From Pseudomonas graminis (lineage in GTDB: Bacteria > Pseudomonadota > Gammaproteobacteria > Pseudomonadales > Pseudomonadaceae): a stretch of DNA of 64,000 nucleotides. The DNA is taken from assembly GCF_001705435.1 (NCBI RefSeq), contig NZ_MDEN01000053.1, forward strand, positions 62,001-126,000. Direction: 5' to 3'. The notes beneath the pieces are model-generated. The model was given only the letters and a program-made list of their open reading frames with translations. It did not search any database and was not told the origin of the DNA. Below, piece by piece: positions 7,161 through 17,064 of the stretch. A program made the translations under genes and the position numbers. Position 1 is the first letter of the stretch. Every line of letters begins with the position of its first letter.

Positions 7161-9392
7161 TCAGACCTTCATCGTCGGCGGCAACTCCATCAGCTTGTCC
7201 AGCGTAATCGGCAAATCCCTAATGCGTTTGCCGGTGGCGTGTGAAACCGCATTCGCCACCGCCGCAGCCAGGCCGGTGATGCCGATTTCACCAATACCGC
7301 GAGCGCCGAACTCGTTGAGCTCGAAGTCCGGGTAATCCAGCAGGATCACATCGATCTCTGGCTGGTCGGCGTGCACCGGCACCACGTATTCGGCGTAGTT
7401 ATTATTCACCGGCATGCCGTTGCGCTCGTCGAAGTCCGTCGCTTCAAACAGTGCCATGCCGACGCCCATGACGATGGCGCCCTCGACCTGATTGAGCGCG
7501 GTTTTCTGGTTGATCACCTTGCCCACGTCAATCGCACTCACCACCCGCGACACGCGCAGCCGCGAGATGCCCGGGTCCCAGCGTACTTCAACGAAATGCA
7601 CGCCGAACGAGCGAAACGAATGCTTGCTGGTGTCGTTCATGCCGGTTTTGGCTTCACCGAAAGCGCTGGACTGCTTCTGCGCCTTGAGCACGTCGGCGAT
7701 GGCAAAGGTCTTGTCGCCGCTTTTCAACTGACCCTGCTCGAAACTCACCTGATCAGCCTTGACCCCGGCAAACACGCCCTTGGGCGCAGTCGCGAACGCC
7801 TTCAACTGGTCAACGGCCTGGCGCGTGGCCTCGGCAATGGCCGGCAGCACGCTGGCGGTCGCCCATGATCCGCCCGACACCGGCGCCGGCGGGAACGACG
7901 AGTTACCCAGCTCGACCTCGATCTTGTCCAGCGGGATGCCGGTGATGCTGCTGACCACTTGAGCCACGATGGTGTATGTGCCGGTGCCGATGTCCTGCAC
8001 CCCGCAAATGGCCCAGGCCGTGCCGTCGGCGCGCAGCGCAACCTGCGCCTCTGCCGGCGTGCGATAGGCGTCCCAGTTACAGGCGGCCATGCCATACCCG
8101 ATGATCTCGGTGCCGTCCTTCATCGAACCCGGCGCCGGGTTGCGTTTGCTCCAGCCGAAGCGCTCGGCGGCCTTGTCGATGCACTCCTGCAGGTGATTGC
8201 TCGACCACGGCAGGTTCTGGCTTTCGTCGCGCTCGGAGACGTTGAGCTTGCGGAACTCCAGCGGATCCATGCCGACTTTTTCGGCCATTTCATCCATGGC
8301 CGATTCCAGGGCGAACAGCCCCGGCGCTGCACCCGGCGCACGCATGGACGTCGGCGTGCCGCGATTGACCTCGATGATCTTGTGGGTGACCAGCACGTTC
8401 GCGCAGCTGTAGAGGCTCTTGGTCGAGGTGCCGCAGTTTTCCTTGTACGGGTCGGTAAAGGACGTGGTGTTGATGGATTCGTGGCGCACCGACAGCAGCT
8501 TGCCCTTGTCGTCGGTTGCCAGGCGCATGTGCTGACGGGTCTCCGGGCGATGGCCGGTGGTGGTGAACATTTGCTGGCGCGGCACGACCAGCTGCACGGG
8601 GCGCTTGAGCACCTTGGCGGCGGCGCAGGCGGCGACCGAGTGCGGCCAGATCCACAGCTTGCTGCCGAAACCCGAGCCAATGAACGGCGCACGCACCTCG
8701 ACCTTCTCCGGGATCAGGCCGAAGATCTTCGCCAGGGAATTGCGGTGGGCGACCACGCCCTGGGTGGCTTCGTAGACGATCAGGCGCCCGTCTTCCCAAC
8801 TGGCGACCGTGGCGTGCATTTCCATCGGGTTGTGGGTTTCGACGGGGGTCGAGTAGGTGGCGTCGATGCTGTGAGCGGCACTGTCGAACGCAGCGGCGGC
8901 GTCACCCCGGGTGTGGTTCGGGCTGCCGTCCTGCAAGGCGCCGGCTTTCAAGCCTTGTTCGAGGTTGGCGACCGCGTCGGTCTTGCTGTAGCTGACTTTG
9001 ATCTTGTAGGCCGCGGCCCGCGCATGCTCGAAGGTATCGGCCACCACCAGGGCGACGAACTGCCCGGCGTAGTGCACGGTGTCGTCCTCGAACGGCAGGC
9101 GGCTTTCGTCGGACTTGGCTGCCTTGAGGATCTGCGCGAAGGACATCGGCAGCGTCGAGTTGTGATAGAGCGGCGGGAAGTTGCCGTGATGCAGAATCTC
9201 CAGCACGCCCGGCGATTTACGCGCCGCGTCCAGTTCCAGGCCGGTGATCTTGCCGCTGGCGACGGTGCTGAATACACCGTAGCCGTAAGCCATATTGTTC
9301 AGGTGATGGTCGGACGCGTACATCGCGCTGCCGGTGACCTTACGCTGGCCATCGATGCGGCGGGGTGCCGAGCCAATCATTGCATCAGTCAT
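7161..9392 (-). CDS. paoC: Aldehyde oxidoreductase, molybdopterin-binding large subunit
   Basis: This 743-residue large subunit of the xanthine dehydrogenase family is close in size to E. coli PaoC (YagR). It would bind the molybdenum cofactor and oxidise aldehydes to carboxylic acids. Visible features are the N-terminal aldehyde-oxidase a/b hammerhead (RRIDGQRKVTGSAMYASD), the cofactor segment GSGFGSKLWIWPHSVAACAA, RGTPTSMRAPGAAPGLFALE, and the C-terminal catalytic glutamate motif ARGIGEIGITGLAAAV. It is the last gene of paoABC, 14 bases after paoB. It has no Tat signal of its own and would be exported with PaoA. Confidence 0.9.
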   Translation of the reverse strand: MTDAMIGSAPRRIDGQRKVTGSAMYASDHHLNNMAYGYGVFSTVASGKITGLELDAARKSPGVLEILHHGNFPPLYHNSTLPMSFAQILKAAKSDESRLPFEDDTVHYAGQFVALVVADTFEHARAAAYKIKVSYSKTDAVANLEQGLKAGALQDGSPNHTRGDAAAAFDSAAHSIDATYSTPVETHNPMEMHATVASWEDGRLIVYEATQGVVAHRNSLAKIFGLIPEKVEVRAPFIGSGFGSKLWIWPHSVAACAAAKVLKRPVQLVVPRQQMFTTTGHRPETRQHMRLATDDKGKLLSVRHESINTTSFTDPYKENCGTSTKSLYSCANVLVTHKIIEVNRGTPTSMRAPGAAPGLFALESAMDEMAEKVGMDPLEFRKLNVSERDESQNLPWSSNHLQECIDKAAERFGWSKRNPAPGSMKDGTEIIGYGMAACNWDAYRTPAEAQVALRADGTAWAICGVQDIGTGTYTIVAQVVSSITGIPLDKIEVELGNSSFPPAPVSGGSWATASVLPAIAEATRQAVDQLKAFATAPKGVFAGVKADQVSFEQGQLKSGDKTFAIADVLKAQKQSSAFGEAKTGMNDTSKHSFRSFGVHFVEVRWDPGISRLRVSRVVSAIDVGKVINQKTALNQVEGAIVMGVGMALFEATDFDERNGMPVNNNYAEYVVPVHADQPEIDVILLDYPDFELNEFGARGIGEIGITGLAAAVANAVSHATGKRIRDLPITLDKLMELPPTMKV

Positions 9393-9406
9393 GGTGAATC
9401 CTCCGG

Positions 9407-10390
9407 TCAGGCGTTCAAGGTGCCGAGATTGCGCACGATGGCCTGTTGCCCCAACGCGATCTTGTAGGCGTTATGGCGATAGGCTTTGGCGCCCTTGAGG
9501 GCGATGGCGGCGACTTTCTCGAGGGTCTGCGGCGTCAGGGTCTGGCCCTTCAACGCCTGCTCGGCTTCGATCGAACGCCATGGTTTGGTGCCGACGCCGC
9601 CCAGTGCCACCCGCGCTTCGCGCACGGTCTGGCCGTCCATGACGACAATCACCGCGCTGGACGCCAGGGCGAACTGGTAGGAGGCGCGATCGCGCAGTTT
9701 CAGGTAAGCGGACTTATTACCGGCCAGCGGCGCGCCCAGGACCACGTGGGTGATCAACTCATCGTCCAGCAGCGCGTGTTCTTTCCACGGCGTCGAGCCG
9801 GGCAGCAGGTGGAAGTCAGCGAACTCAACGCTGCGCTTGCCTTTCGGACCCTGCACCTCGACCGTCGCACCAATGGCGACCATCGCCACGCACATGTCCG
9901 AAGGGTGGCTGGCGATGCACTGGTCGCTGGTGCCGAGCACCGCGTGCACGCTGCGATTATGGCCGTCGATGGCGGCGCAGCCCGAACCCGGTTCGCGCTT
10001 GTTGCAGGGCGAATAGCCGTCGCGGAAATAGTTGCAGCGTACCCGCTGCATCACGTTGCCAGCCGTGGTTGCCTTGTTGCGCAACTGAGTCGTGGCGCCG
10101 GAGAGCAGCGCCTGGGACAGCACGGCGTAGTGCTCGACGATGTGCGGGTGATGGGCCAGTTCGGTATTGCTGACCAGCGCACCGATGCGCACGCTGCCGT
10201 CCTTCTGCACCTCGATCTGCTTGAGGGACAGGTGGTTGACGTCGATCACCTGATCGGCCGGCATGATGTCGAGCTTGACCAGGTCAAGGAGCGTCGTGCC
10301 ACCGGCGAGGAAGAAGGTCGTCGGGCTTTTTGCGTGGGTCGTCACAGCCTGTTCGACGCTGCTGGCGCGTACGTAGTCAAAGGCTCTCAT
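9407..10390 (-). CDS. paoB: Aldehyde oxidoreductase, FAD-binding subunit
   Basis: This 327-residue FAD subunit resembles PaoB/YagS (about 318 residues). It starts [20 protein letters not shown] and has the FAD-binding FLAGGTTLLDLVKLDIMPAD. A cysteine-containing segment, MQRVRCNYFRDGYSPCNKREPGSGC, includes the cysteines that bind the extra [4Fe-4S] cluster of PaoB-type proteins (my reading from spacing). The CO-dehydrogenase FAD C-terminal domain follows. ATG 10390 overlaps the paoA stop as TGATG, so the two are translationally coupled. The in-frame extension above it lies in paoA and is not coding. Confidence 0.9.
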   Translation of the reverse strand: MRAFDYVRASSVEQAVTTHAKSPTTFFLAGGTTLLDLVKLDIMPADQVIDVNHLSLKQIEVQKDGSVRIGALVSNTELAHHPHIVEHYAVLSQALLSGATTQLRNKATTAGNVMQRVRCNYFRDGYSPCNKREPGSGCAAIDGHNRSVHAVLGTSDQCIASHPSDMCVAMVAIGATVEVQGPKGKRSVEFADFHLLPGSTPWKEHALLDDELITHVVLGAPLAGNKSAYLKLRDRASYQFALASSAVIVVMDGQTVREARVALGGVGTKPWRSIEAEQALKGQTLTPQTLEKVAAIALKGAKAYRHNAYKIALGQQAIVRNLGTLNA

Positions 10391-11061
10391 CAGCTCACCT
10401 CCTGGACTTTGATGCGCGCCGACTGGATCGCCGCGAGGATGTTCTTGTACGCGCCGCAGCGGCAAATGTTGCCGCTCATGGCTTCGCGCACGCTGTGGTC
10501 GTCGATGCCGATGTTCTTGTCTTTCAACAACGCCGCGGCGCTCATGATCTGCCCGGAAGTGCAATAGCCGCACTGGTAGGCATCGTGTTCCCAGAAAGCT
10601 TCCTGCACCGGGTGCAGCTTGCCGTTTTGCGCCAGGCCTTCGATGGTGGTGATGTCGTCGCCTTCGTGCATGGCTGCGAGGGACAGGCACGAATTGATCG
10701 CCACGCCATTCACGTGAACCGTGCAGGCGCCGCACTGGCCGTGGTCGCAGCCCTTCTTGGTGCCGGTGAGTTGCAGGCGATCGCGCAGCACATCCAGCAG
10801 CGCGGCGTTGGCCGGCAGGTTCAGGGTGTGGGCCTGGCCGTTGACCTTCAGGGTCATGCGCCGCTCGTCGGCTGCCGGAGGGTCGAGGTCATCGGCGACG
10901 GCGGCCTGGGCTTCCAGCGCCTGGGTCCAGATCGGCGCCGTCGCGGCAGCAAGGCTGGACACGCCGATGGATTTCAGGAAATTGCGGCGAGAAGGGACAG
11001 TGAAGGCCTTGAGGTCACAAGCCAGTTCTTCTTTATTGGGGCGATCAGGCTGATCGGTCAT
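10390..11061 (-). CDS. paoA: Aldehyde oxidoreductase, Tat-exported [2Fe-2S] subunit
   Basis: This 223-residue iron-sulfur subunit resembles PaoA/YagT. A twin-arginine signal ([20 protein letters not shown], residues 24-43) predicts Tat export of the folded complex. Both ferredoxin-type clusters are present: [15 protein letters not shown] for the plant-type cluster, and CGYCTSGQ with CRCGAYKN for the helical domain. It would pass electrons from the molybdenum site to FAD. ATG 11061 is chosen because the family starts near [17 protein letters not shown] and the upstream frame is not protein-like. No paoD/xdhC-like cofactor-insertion chaperone follows in the operon. Confidence 0.92.
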   Translation of the reverse strand: MTDQPDRPNKEELACDLKAFTVPSRRNFLKSIGVSSLAAATAPIWTQALEAQAAVADDLDPPAADERRMTLKVNGQAHTLNLPANAALLDVLRDRLQLTGTKKGCDHGQCGACTVHVNGVAINSCLSLAAMHEGDDITTIEGLAQNGKLHPVQEAFWEHDAYQCGYCTSGQIMSAAALLKDKNIGIDDHSVREAMSGNICRCGAYKNILAAIQSARIKVQEVS

Positions 11062-11451
11062 GAAAGGGTTCCTCGTCAGCGTTGGGTCAGACCTGGCGGC
11101 CGACGGTGGGCGGACGCGCGGGCAGGGACGGCAGGTGGAGCGGCATGCAGTAGGGCTGGGGCAACGGCAGTTTTCAAAGTGACGGCAGGCGTTAACGATA
11201 ACCAATGCGCAGGCATGGCATTTCGTTGAATCCGTGCATGCACTTGTGAGCTGTGCTTTCTAATCCGTGGCATTTGTGTCAGCAACGAGGGCTGGCGCCT
11301 TGTCGGACTCAGTTAAAGCAGGCAGTGCTGGCCATGGCTCAAGGGTTGTGACCGAGGCACCGGGGGATGGTTGCGGATATTTCTCGAGTGGAAAAATCAC
11401 AGGATGTTACAAGTGCCCGGGCCGCGGAATCCGGCCCGGGGACGTTCAGCG
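11062..11451. other. Intergenic region: paoA promoter side and adh terminator
   Basis: This 390-base gap lies between divergently placed regulatory ends: the start of paoA and the 3' end of the alcohol dehydrogenase gene. No coding frame is convincing. A strong GC hairpin near 11416-11440 is listed separately. I see no clear operator or repeat in the remainder. Confidence 0.6.
11416..11440 (-). terminator. GC-rich hairpin after the alcohol dehydrogenase gene
   Basis: CCCGGGCCG (11416-11424) pairs perfectly with CGGCCCGGG (11432-11440) around a 7-base loop, 12 bases past the adh stop on the minus strand. There is no long U-run, so termination efficiency is uncertain. Confidence 0.6.
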
Positions 11452-12516
11452 TCAGGCGGCCGACGCTTCTTCTTTCAATGTCGCCATGTCGATGACAAAG
11501 CGGTACTTCACGTCACCCTTGATCATGCGTTCGTAGGCTTCGTTGATGTCCTTCATGTGGATCATCTCGATGTCGGAGACGATGCCGTGCTTCGCACAGA
11601 AATCCAGCATGTCCTGGGTTTCCTGAATCCCGCCGATGAGCGAGCCAGCAATGCTGCGGCGTTTGAAGATCAGGTTGAACACGCCTGGCGACGGGTGCGG
11701 CTGATCCGGCGCGCCCACCAGGGTCATGGTGCCGTCACGCTTGAGCAGGTTCAGGAACGGATCAAGGTTGTGTGGCGCCGCCACGGTGTTGAGGATGAAG
11801 TCGAGCTGATTGGCCTGGGTCGCCATTTCATCGGCGTTTTTCGACACGATGACTTCATCGGCGCCCAGGCGCAGGCCGTCTTCGCGCTTGTTCGGCGACG
11901 TGGTGAACAGCACCACGTGAGCGCCCATGGCATGGGCGATCTTCACCGCCATGTGACCGAGACCGCCCAGCCCGACGACGCCGACCTTCTTGCCCGGGCC
12001 GACTTTCCAGTGGTGCAGCGGCGAGTAAGTGGTGATCCCGGCGCAGAGCAGCGGGGCGACGGCGGCCAGATTGTCGCTGTGGGAAATCTTCAGGACGAAC
12101 TTCTCTTTCACCACGATCTTGTCGGAGTAACCGCCAAAGGTGTTCTCGCCGCCAAACACCGGGCCGTTGTAAGTGCCGGTGAAGCCGTTCTCGCAGTATT
12201 GCTCTTCGCCTTCCGCGCAGGACGCGCAGTGCTGGCAGCTGTCGACCATGCAGCCGACGCCGGCGAGGTCGCCGACCTTGAAGTGGGTGACGTTGGCGCC
12301 GACGGCCGTGACCTTGCCGACAATCTCGTGGCCCGGCACCGACGGATACAGGGTGTTGTTCCATTCGTTGCGTGCGGTGTGCAGGTCCGAGTGGCAGACG
12401 CCACAGAACAGGATGTCGATCTGCACATCGTCGGCCCCCGGCTCGCGGCGCTCGATCTGCAGCGGGGCCAGTTTGTCAGTGGGTTTTTGCGCGGCGTAGC
12501 TGTAAGTCTTTATCAT
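11452..12516 (-). CDS. Zinc-dependent NAD(P) alcohol dehydrogenase, YahK/CAD type
   Basis: This 354-residue medium-chain dehydrogenase belongs to the cinnamyl-alcohol dehydrogenase/YahK group that reduces aldehydes with NADPH. Catalytic zinc ligands are in CGVCHSDLHTARNEW and PGHEIVG. The structural zinc cysteines are in CQHCASCAEGEEQYC. The cofactor fold shows VGVVGLGGLGHMAVKIAHAM followed by TTSPNKRE, a serine-lysine-arginine pattern that favours NADP. It stands alone, upstream of the divergent GGDEF-EAL gene. Placement next to the aldehyde oxidoreductase suggests a shared aldehyde-detoxifying context, which is inference. Confidence 0.9.
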   Translation of the reverse strand: MIKTYSYAAQKPTDKLAPLQIERREPGADDVQIDILFCGVCHSDLHTARNEWNNTLYPSVPGHEIVGKVTAVGANVTHFKVGDLAGVGCMVDSCQHCASCAEGEEQYCENGFTGTYNGPVFGGENTFGGYSDKIVVKEKFVLKISHSDNLAAVAPLLCAGITTYSPLHHWKVGPGKKVGVVGLGGLGHMAVKIAHAMGAHVVLFTTSPNKREDGLRLGADEVIVSKNADEMATQANQLDFILNTVAAPHNLDPFLNLLKRDGTMTLVGAPDQPHPSPGVFNLIFKRRSIAGSLIGGIQETQDMLDFCAKHGIVSDIEMIHMKDINEAYERMIKGDVKYRFVIDMATLKEEASAA

Positions 12517-12839
12517 TGGGTGATCATCTCCAGTGAGGCAAAAAGACGGGTGACAGTATTCAGTGACAGGCGAGGGCGCTCAAAGGTCAATGCCGAAACA
12601 TGAAACCGTCGCCGCCGGGCTGTTTGGCGAGCTGTATGAAGCGCACTGAGTTAACAGGGTGCCGGGTCAAATCTTTCAATTTGCAGGGCGCTACCGTGCC
12701 GTGCGGCGGGTAATTGCAATAAATGTCGTGGAAACCGGTTTTTTCGTCGCGAATAGACTGCAAATCCGAATATGCCGCTTGCAACCTTCTGTCACACCCC
12801 ATGAAGATAGCGCAGTCCGACGCTGGCAATGGAGCGCCT
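12517..12839. other. Intergenic region between divergent adh and GGDEF-EAL genes
   Basis: This 323-base gap must hold the promoters of both divergent genes. An in-frame ATG at 12801 is an alternative start of the downstream gene. I see no clear dyad, known operator or small gene here. Confidence 0.5.
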
Positions 12840-15725
12840 ATGAATTTCCCACTTTCGACCCCCTGCGGGTACACGTCCATTGCCGACGATTGTATGCCTG
12901 CGCCCGTCGATAACGACGCCCTGACCGCGGTCGGGTTGTCCGGGGAAAGTTCGTTGGACGCCTTGCTGCGCGCCGCCCGGCAGACTGCACCCACCTTGAC
13001 CTGGGCCGCTTATCGTGCCGGCCAGCAAATGCACCTGCTGGGGCAGGGCTGTTCCGCCACGGACTGGCCAACGTTGATCCCCCGGGAGGAATTCGACGGC
13101 TACTGCCGCCAGCACCATCTGCAGCGTTGGGTGACCGGCCATGGCGAGTCCGCCCTGGGCTGGCTGTTGATGCCGGAGGCGCACTCCGACGATCCGTACT
13201 TCGCCGAGCTGGCCGGCCGCCTCGGCCTGCGCCTGCAAACCGATGCGCTGGCCCGGGCCCAGGCCACCCAGCGGGTGCTCTATGAAATCACTTACCTGGC
13301 CAGCTCCACCCGTGACCGCTCGGCGTTTTTGCAGGGCGTGCACCAGCAGCTCTCGACCCTGATCGACGCAGAAAACTTTTACCTCGCGCTCTACGAAAGC
13401 CACAGCGGCAAGATCACCTACCCTTATTACATTGACATCACTGACCTCGACGCCCTCGAAGCGGAAACCTACGAGTTTCTCGATCTCGAGCGGCTGTCCA
13501 TGACCGGTTATGTGCTGACCACCGAGCAGGCGCTGTTCGTTGACGCCGCCGCCATCGAGCGGGCACGCGTGCTGGATCGGTTTCACTGCGTGGGCCATCG
13601 CCCCGAATTCTGGATGGGCGCGCCGCTGAAAAACGCTTCCGACGACGTGTTCGGCATGCTGGCGATGCAGGTCTACGATGTGGCCCGGGTCTACAGCGTC
13701 GAGGATCAGGAGCTGTTTCTGGTGGTGGCGCGCCACGTCGCGATGGCCTTGGACCGCATCCTGCACCGCGCGCAGCTGGAAGAAACCGTGGCCCGCCGGA
13801 CCCTCGAGCTGTCGCGCCTCAACGACGCCCTGCGCAACGAAGTGGCCGACCGCGAACGCGCCGAGCACTTGCAGAGCGCGCTGTTCCAGATCACAGAGCT
13901 GTCCAGCCAACCCGGCGACATGACCGACCTGTTCAAAAGCCTGCACGGCATCGTTGGCGAACTGCTGTTTGCCCTTAATTTCTATATCGCGCTGTTCGAC
14001 GACGCCACCGGCGAGGTGACGTTTCCCTACTACGTGGACGAACGCCTGACCCGCCGCCCTGACCCGCGCCGTGGCGAGCGGGGCTTTACCGAATACGTCA
14101 TCCGCCAGCGCCGGCCGTGCCTGATCGACGGTGCCGAGGCGCGCTGGCTGGAAAGCATCGGCGAGATCACCCTGCAGAACGAGGTCAACCGGTCGAGCTC
14201 GTGGCTGGGCATTCCGTTGTTCGACGGCGACGTGGTGCGTGGCGTGCTGGCGGTGCAGAGCTACACCTCCCATGTCAGCTACTCGTTGCGCGATCAGGAG
14301 CTGCTGACCTTCGTGTCACGCCACATCGACACGGCCTTGTCCCGACGCAGCGCTGCCGAGGCCATTCATACCGCCAATCTGCGTCTGGAAGCGCGGGTTC
14401 AGGACCGCACCCGGGAGCTGGACTACGCCAACGCCAAGCTGCAACACGAAAACGCCCACGACGCGCTGACCGGCCTGCCCAACCGCAGCCATTTGCAGCA
14501 GCGCCTGAGGGACGCGTGGGAGAAATTTTGTGAGAAGGGCGAGGAACTGGCGGTGATGTTCATCGACCTCGACCGCTTCAAAATGGTCAACGACAGCCTC
14601 GGCCATCATTCAGGTGACTTGCTGCTGATCCAGGCAGCTGACCGGCTGCGCCAGTGCATGCGCGACAGTGATTTGCTCGCCCGGCTGGGCGGTGATGAAT
14701 TCGCCGTACTGGCCTACGCCGCGCCGCCGGACATCACCGTGGCGATTGCCGAGCGCATTCTGCTGGCGTTCGACGTGCCGTTCTACATCGACGGCCATGC
14801 GGTGTTTTCGTCGTGCAGCATCGGCGTGGTCGGCGCTGACCTGCAGTTTCACAGCGAGCCGGCGGATTTGCTCCGTGACGCCGACACGGCCATGTACCGG
14901 GTCAAGAATGCCGGGCGCGACAGCTACGCCGTGTTCAACCAGGAAGTGCGCCGCGAGGTGTCCGACCAGATGGAGCAGGAGACCGCGCTGCGCAATGCCC
15001 TCAAACGCACCGACGAACTGGTGCCGTACTTCCAGCCAATCATCGATGTCGCCAGCGGCCGGATTCTGGCCCTCGAAGCCCTTATTCGCTGGCGTCAGGC
15101 CGATGGCCGGATCGTCGCACCGGGTCAGTTTCTGCCGGCGCTGGAAGGCCTGCGCCTGATCGGCCGGCTGGACCTGTACATGCTGCAGCAAGTGGTGGCG
15201 ATCCTTGCCCATCCCGACCATACGCACTGGCCGACGGTGCACGTCAACTGCTCGAGCTACAGCATCACCCGGCCGGAATTTTCCAGCGAAGTGCTGGGTT
15301 TGCTCAACCAGCATGGCGTGGCGGCATCGCGCATCTGCCTGGAACTCACCGAAGGCGCGCTGGTGGCCGAGCCTGAGCTGGCACGCCAGGCCATGAAACA
15401 CCTGGCGGACAACGGCGTGTCGGTGGTCCTTGATGACTTCGGCGCCGGGTTCTCCTCCCTCAGTTACGTGCATCAGTACCACTTCAGCGGGCTCAAGATC
15501 GACAAGTCGTTCACCCTGGAACTGACCACCAGCTCCCGCAGCCGGGCCATCGTTCGCGCCATTGTGCGGATGGCCGAATCCCTCGGGCTGACGGTGGTGG
15601 CGGAGGGAGTGGAAGACGCCGCGACCCTGGATCTGCTGCGGGAAATGGGCGCGGGTCAGGCGCAGGGTTACTACTTCTCGATGCCGGTGCCCCAGGACAA
15701 GCTGGATTTGAGCGCGTTGCTGTAA
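12840..15725 (+). CDS. GAF-GAF-GGDEF-EAL cyclic-di-GMP signalling protein
   Basis: This protein of about 961 residues is predicted to be cytoplasmic. Two related GAF modules (DAENFYLALYESHSGKITYP near 180 and LNFYIALFDDATGEVTFPYY near 380) each end in a coiled linker. GGDEF is intact at 617-621, with an allosteric RxxD site (RDSD) five residues upstream. EAL at 746-748 is followed by ELTEGAL, DDFGAGFSSLSY and AEGVE, so the phosphodiesterase residues are present. It could both make and break cyclic di-GMP, gated by a GAF ligand. ATG 12840 follows GGAG at 12831-12834; the frame is open upstream to 12723. It is monocistronic. Confidence 0.9.
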   Translation: MNFPLSTPCGYTSIADDCMPAPVDNDALTAVGLSGESSLDALLRAARQTAPTLTWAAYRAGQQMHLLGQGCSATDWPTLIPREEFDGYCRQHHLQRWVTGHGESALGWLLMPEAHSDDPYFAELAGRLGLRLQTDALARAQATQRVLYEITYLASSTRDRSAFLQGVHQQLSTLIDAENFYLALYESHSGKITYPYYIDITDLDALEAETYEFLDLERLSMTGYVLTTEQALFVDAAAIERARVLDRFHCVGHRPEFWMGAPLKNASDDVFGMLAMQVYDVARVYSVEDQELFLVVARHVAMALDRILHRAQLEETVARRTLELSRLNDALRNEVADRERAEHLQSALFQITELSSQPGDMTDLFKSLHGIVGELLFALNFYIALFDDATGEVTFPYYVDERLTRRPDPRRGERGFTEYVIRQRRPCLIDGAEARWLESIGEITLQNEVNRSSSWLGIPLFDGDVVRGVLAVQSYTSHVSYSLRDQELLTFVSRHIDTALSRRSAAEAIHTANLRLEARVQDRTRELDYANAKLQHENAHDALTGLPNRSHLQQRLRDAWEKFCEKGEELAVMFIDLDRFKMVNDSLGHHSGDLLLIQAADRLRQCMRDSDLLARLGGDEFAVLAYAAPPDITVAIAERILLAFDVPFYIDGHAVFSSCSIGVVGADLQFHSEPADLLRDADTAMYRVKNAGRDSYAVFNQEVRREVSDQMEQETALRNALKRTDELVPYFQPIIDVASGRILALEALIRWRQADGRIVAPGQFLPALEGLRLIGRLDLYMLQQVVAILAHPDHTHWPTVHVNCSSYSITRPEFSSEVLGLLNQHGVAASRICLELTEGALVAEPELARQAMKHLADNGVSVVLDDFGAGFSSLSYVHQYHFSGLKIDKSFTLELTTSSRSRAIVRAIVRMAESLGLTVVAEGVEDAATLDLLREMGAGQAQGYYFSMPVPQDKLDLSALL

Positions 15726-15842
15726 CACAGGGCGGCCGGTCTGGGGAGATGACTCAGGTCGGCCGTCGCGATATCGTGAAACATTCCGCAACATTTCTCT
15801 CCGGGGCGAGTCAACGCTACATCTCCCTGCAAAGAATTGTTC

Positions 15843-17027
15843 ATGAAAACGCCTCGACCCTCCGCACGTCTCAAGCCGCTCAACGAATTACGTAATCTGA
15901 AGATGGCCCGTTCTGCCCACGCGTATGTGCGCGGCAGCACGGTGCAGTTTTACGAATGGCTGCACAGCCAGTCTGGCCGACGCTTGCCCAGTGGCCCGCC
16001 GGTGTGGATCTGCGGCGACTGCCACGCGGGTAACCTCGGCCCGACCGGCGATTCGAAAGGGCGCATCGACATCCACATCCGCGACCTGGATCAGACCGTG
16101 ATCGGCAACCCGGCCCACGATCTGGTGCGTCTGGCGTTGTCTCTGGCCACCGCTGCCCGGGGGTCCGATCTGCCCGGCGTCGCCACCGCCAGAATGCTCG
16201 AAGAGATGATGCAGGGTTATGAGCTGGCGTTCGAAGACGGCGCCGACGAGGAGCCCGCACGTCCGGCGCAGGTGAAGGCGGGAATGCGCAGCGCGGTTCA
16301 GAGGACCTGGAAGCACCTGGCTCAAGAGCGCATCGAAGACACCCGGCCGACCATTCCGCTGGGCAAGCATTTCTGGTCGTTGTCCCGGGATGAGCGTCAT
16401 GGCCTGAAAGACCTGTGCTCGACGCCGGAGATTCATGCTCTGGTCACCTCGTTGAAAGGCCGATCCAAGGATGACCGCGTCGAGATGCTCGATTGTGCCT
16501 ACTGGGTCAAGGGTTGCAGCTCCCTGGGCCTGCTGCGTTATGCGGTCCTGCTGAGCGTGGGCGACGATGAGGATCAGGAATATTGCCTGCTCGACGTCAA
16601 GGAAGCCGTCGCTGCCGCCGCGCCGCGCACCCCGCGCGCGGGCATGCCCCGGGACAACGGCAAGCGCGTGGTGGAAGGGGCCCGGCATCTTTCGCCGGGG
16701 CTCGGCAACCGGATGATCGCGACGCGCATGCTGGATCATGGCTTCTTCGTCCGCGAGCTGCTGCCCCAGGACATGAAGCTTGAACTCGATCAGCTGAGCG
16801 AACGCGAAGCCATGAAAGCCGCCGGTTATCTGGCCCGCGTCGTCGGACTGGCCCACGCCCGGCAGATGGACCTCTCCACGCGCTCGTCGTGGATGCGAGA
16901 ACTGCAACTCAACCGTTCGCACACCCTGGATGCGCCGTCGTGGCTATGGAGCAACGTCGTGCATCTGGTGGGGAGCCATGAGCAGGGCTATCTCGAGCAT
17001 TGCCGGCGGTATGCGCTGGAGAATTGA
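15843..17027 (+). CDS. DUF2252 family protein
   Basis: This 394-residue protein matches the DUF2252 family, whose members have a kinase-like fold of unknown role. The recognisable segments are PVWICGDCHAGNLGPTGD and RDLDQTVIGNPAHDLVRLAL, which resemble the catalytic and metal loops of aminoglycoside phosphotransferases. A later segment, ARVVGLAHARQMD, is also family-typical. No signal peptide or membrane helix is seen. ATG 15843 is preferred to the TTG at 15837. It follows the cyclic-di-GMP gene by 117 bases on the same strand but there is no evidence of a shared transcript. Confidence 0.8.
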   Translation: MKTPRPSARLKPLNELRNLKMARSAHAYVRGSTVQFYEWLHSQSGRRLPSGPPVWICGDCHAGNLGPTGDSKGRIDIHIRDLDQTVIGNPAHDLVRLALSLATAARGSDLPGVATARMLEEMMQGYELAFEDGADEEPARPAQVKAGMRSAVQRTWKHLAQERIEDTRPTIPLGKHFWSLSRDERHGLKDLCSTPEIHALVTSLKGRSKDDRVEMLDCAYWVKGCSSLGLLRYAVLLSVGDDEDQEYCLLDVKEAVAAAAPRTPRAGMPRDNGKRVVEGARHLSPGLGNRMIATRMLDHGFFVRELLPQDMKLELDQLSEREAMKAAGYLARVVGLAHARQMDLSTRSSWMRELQLNRSHTLDAPSWLWSNVVHLVGSHEQGYLEHCRRYALEN

Positions 17028-17064
17028 TACCGGCTCAGGATTCGATTCGGACGGTGAGGCCCAC

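Noticed and set aside
11371..12603. 410-residue plus-strand open frame
   Set aside because: Antisense to the alcohol dehydrogenase gene, which has all zinc and cofactor motifs.
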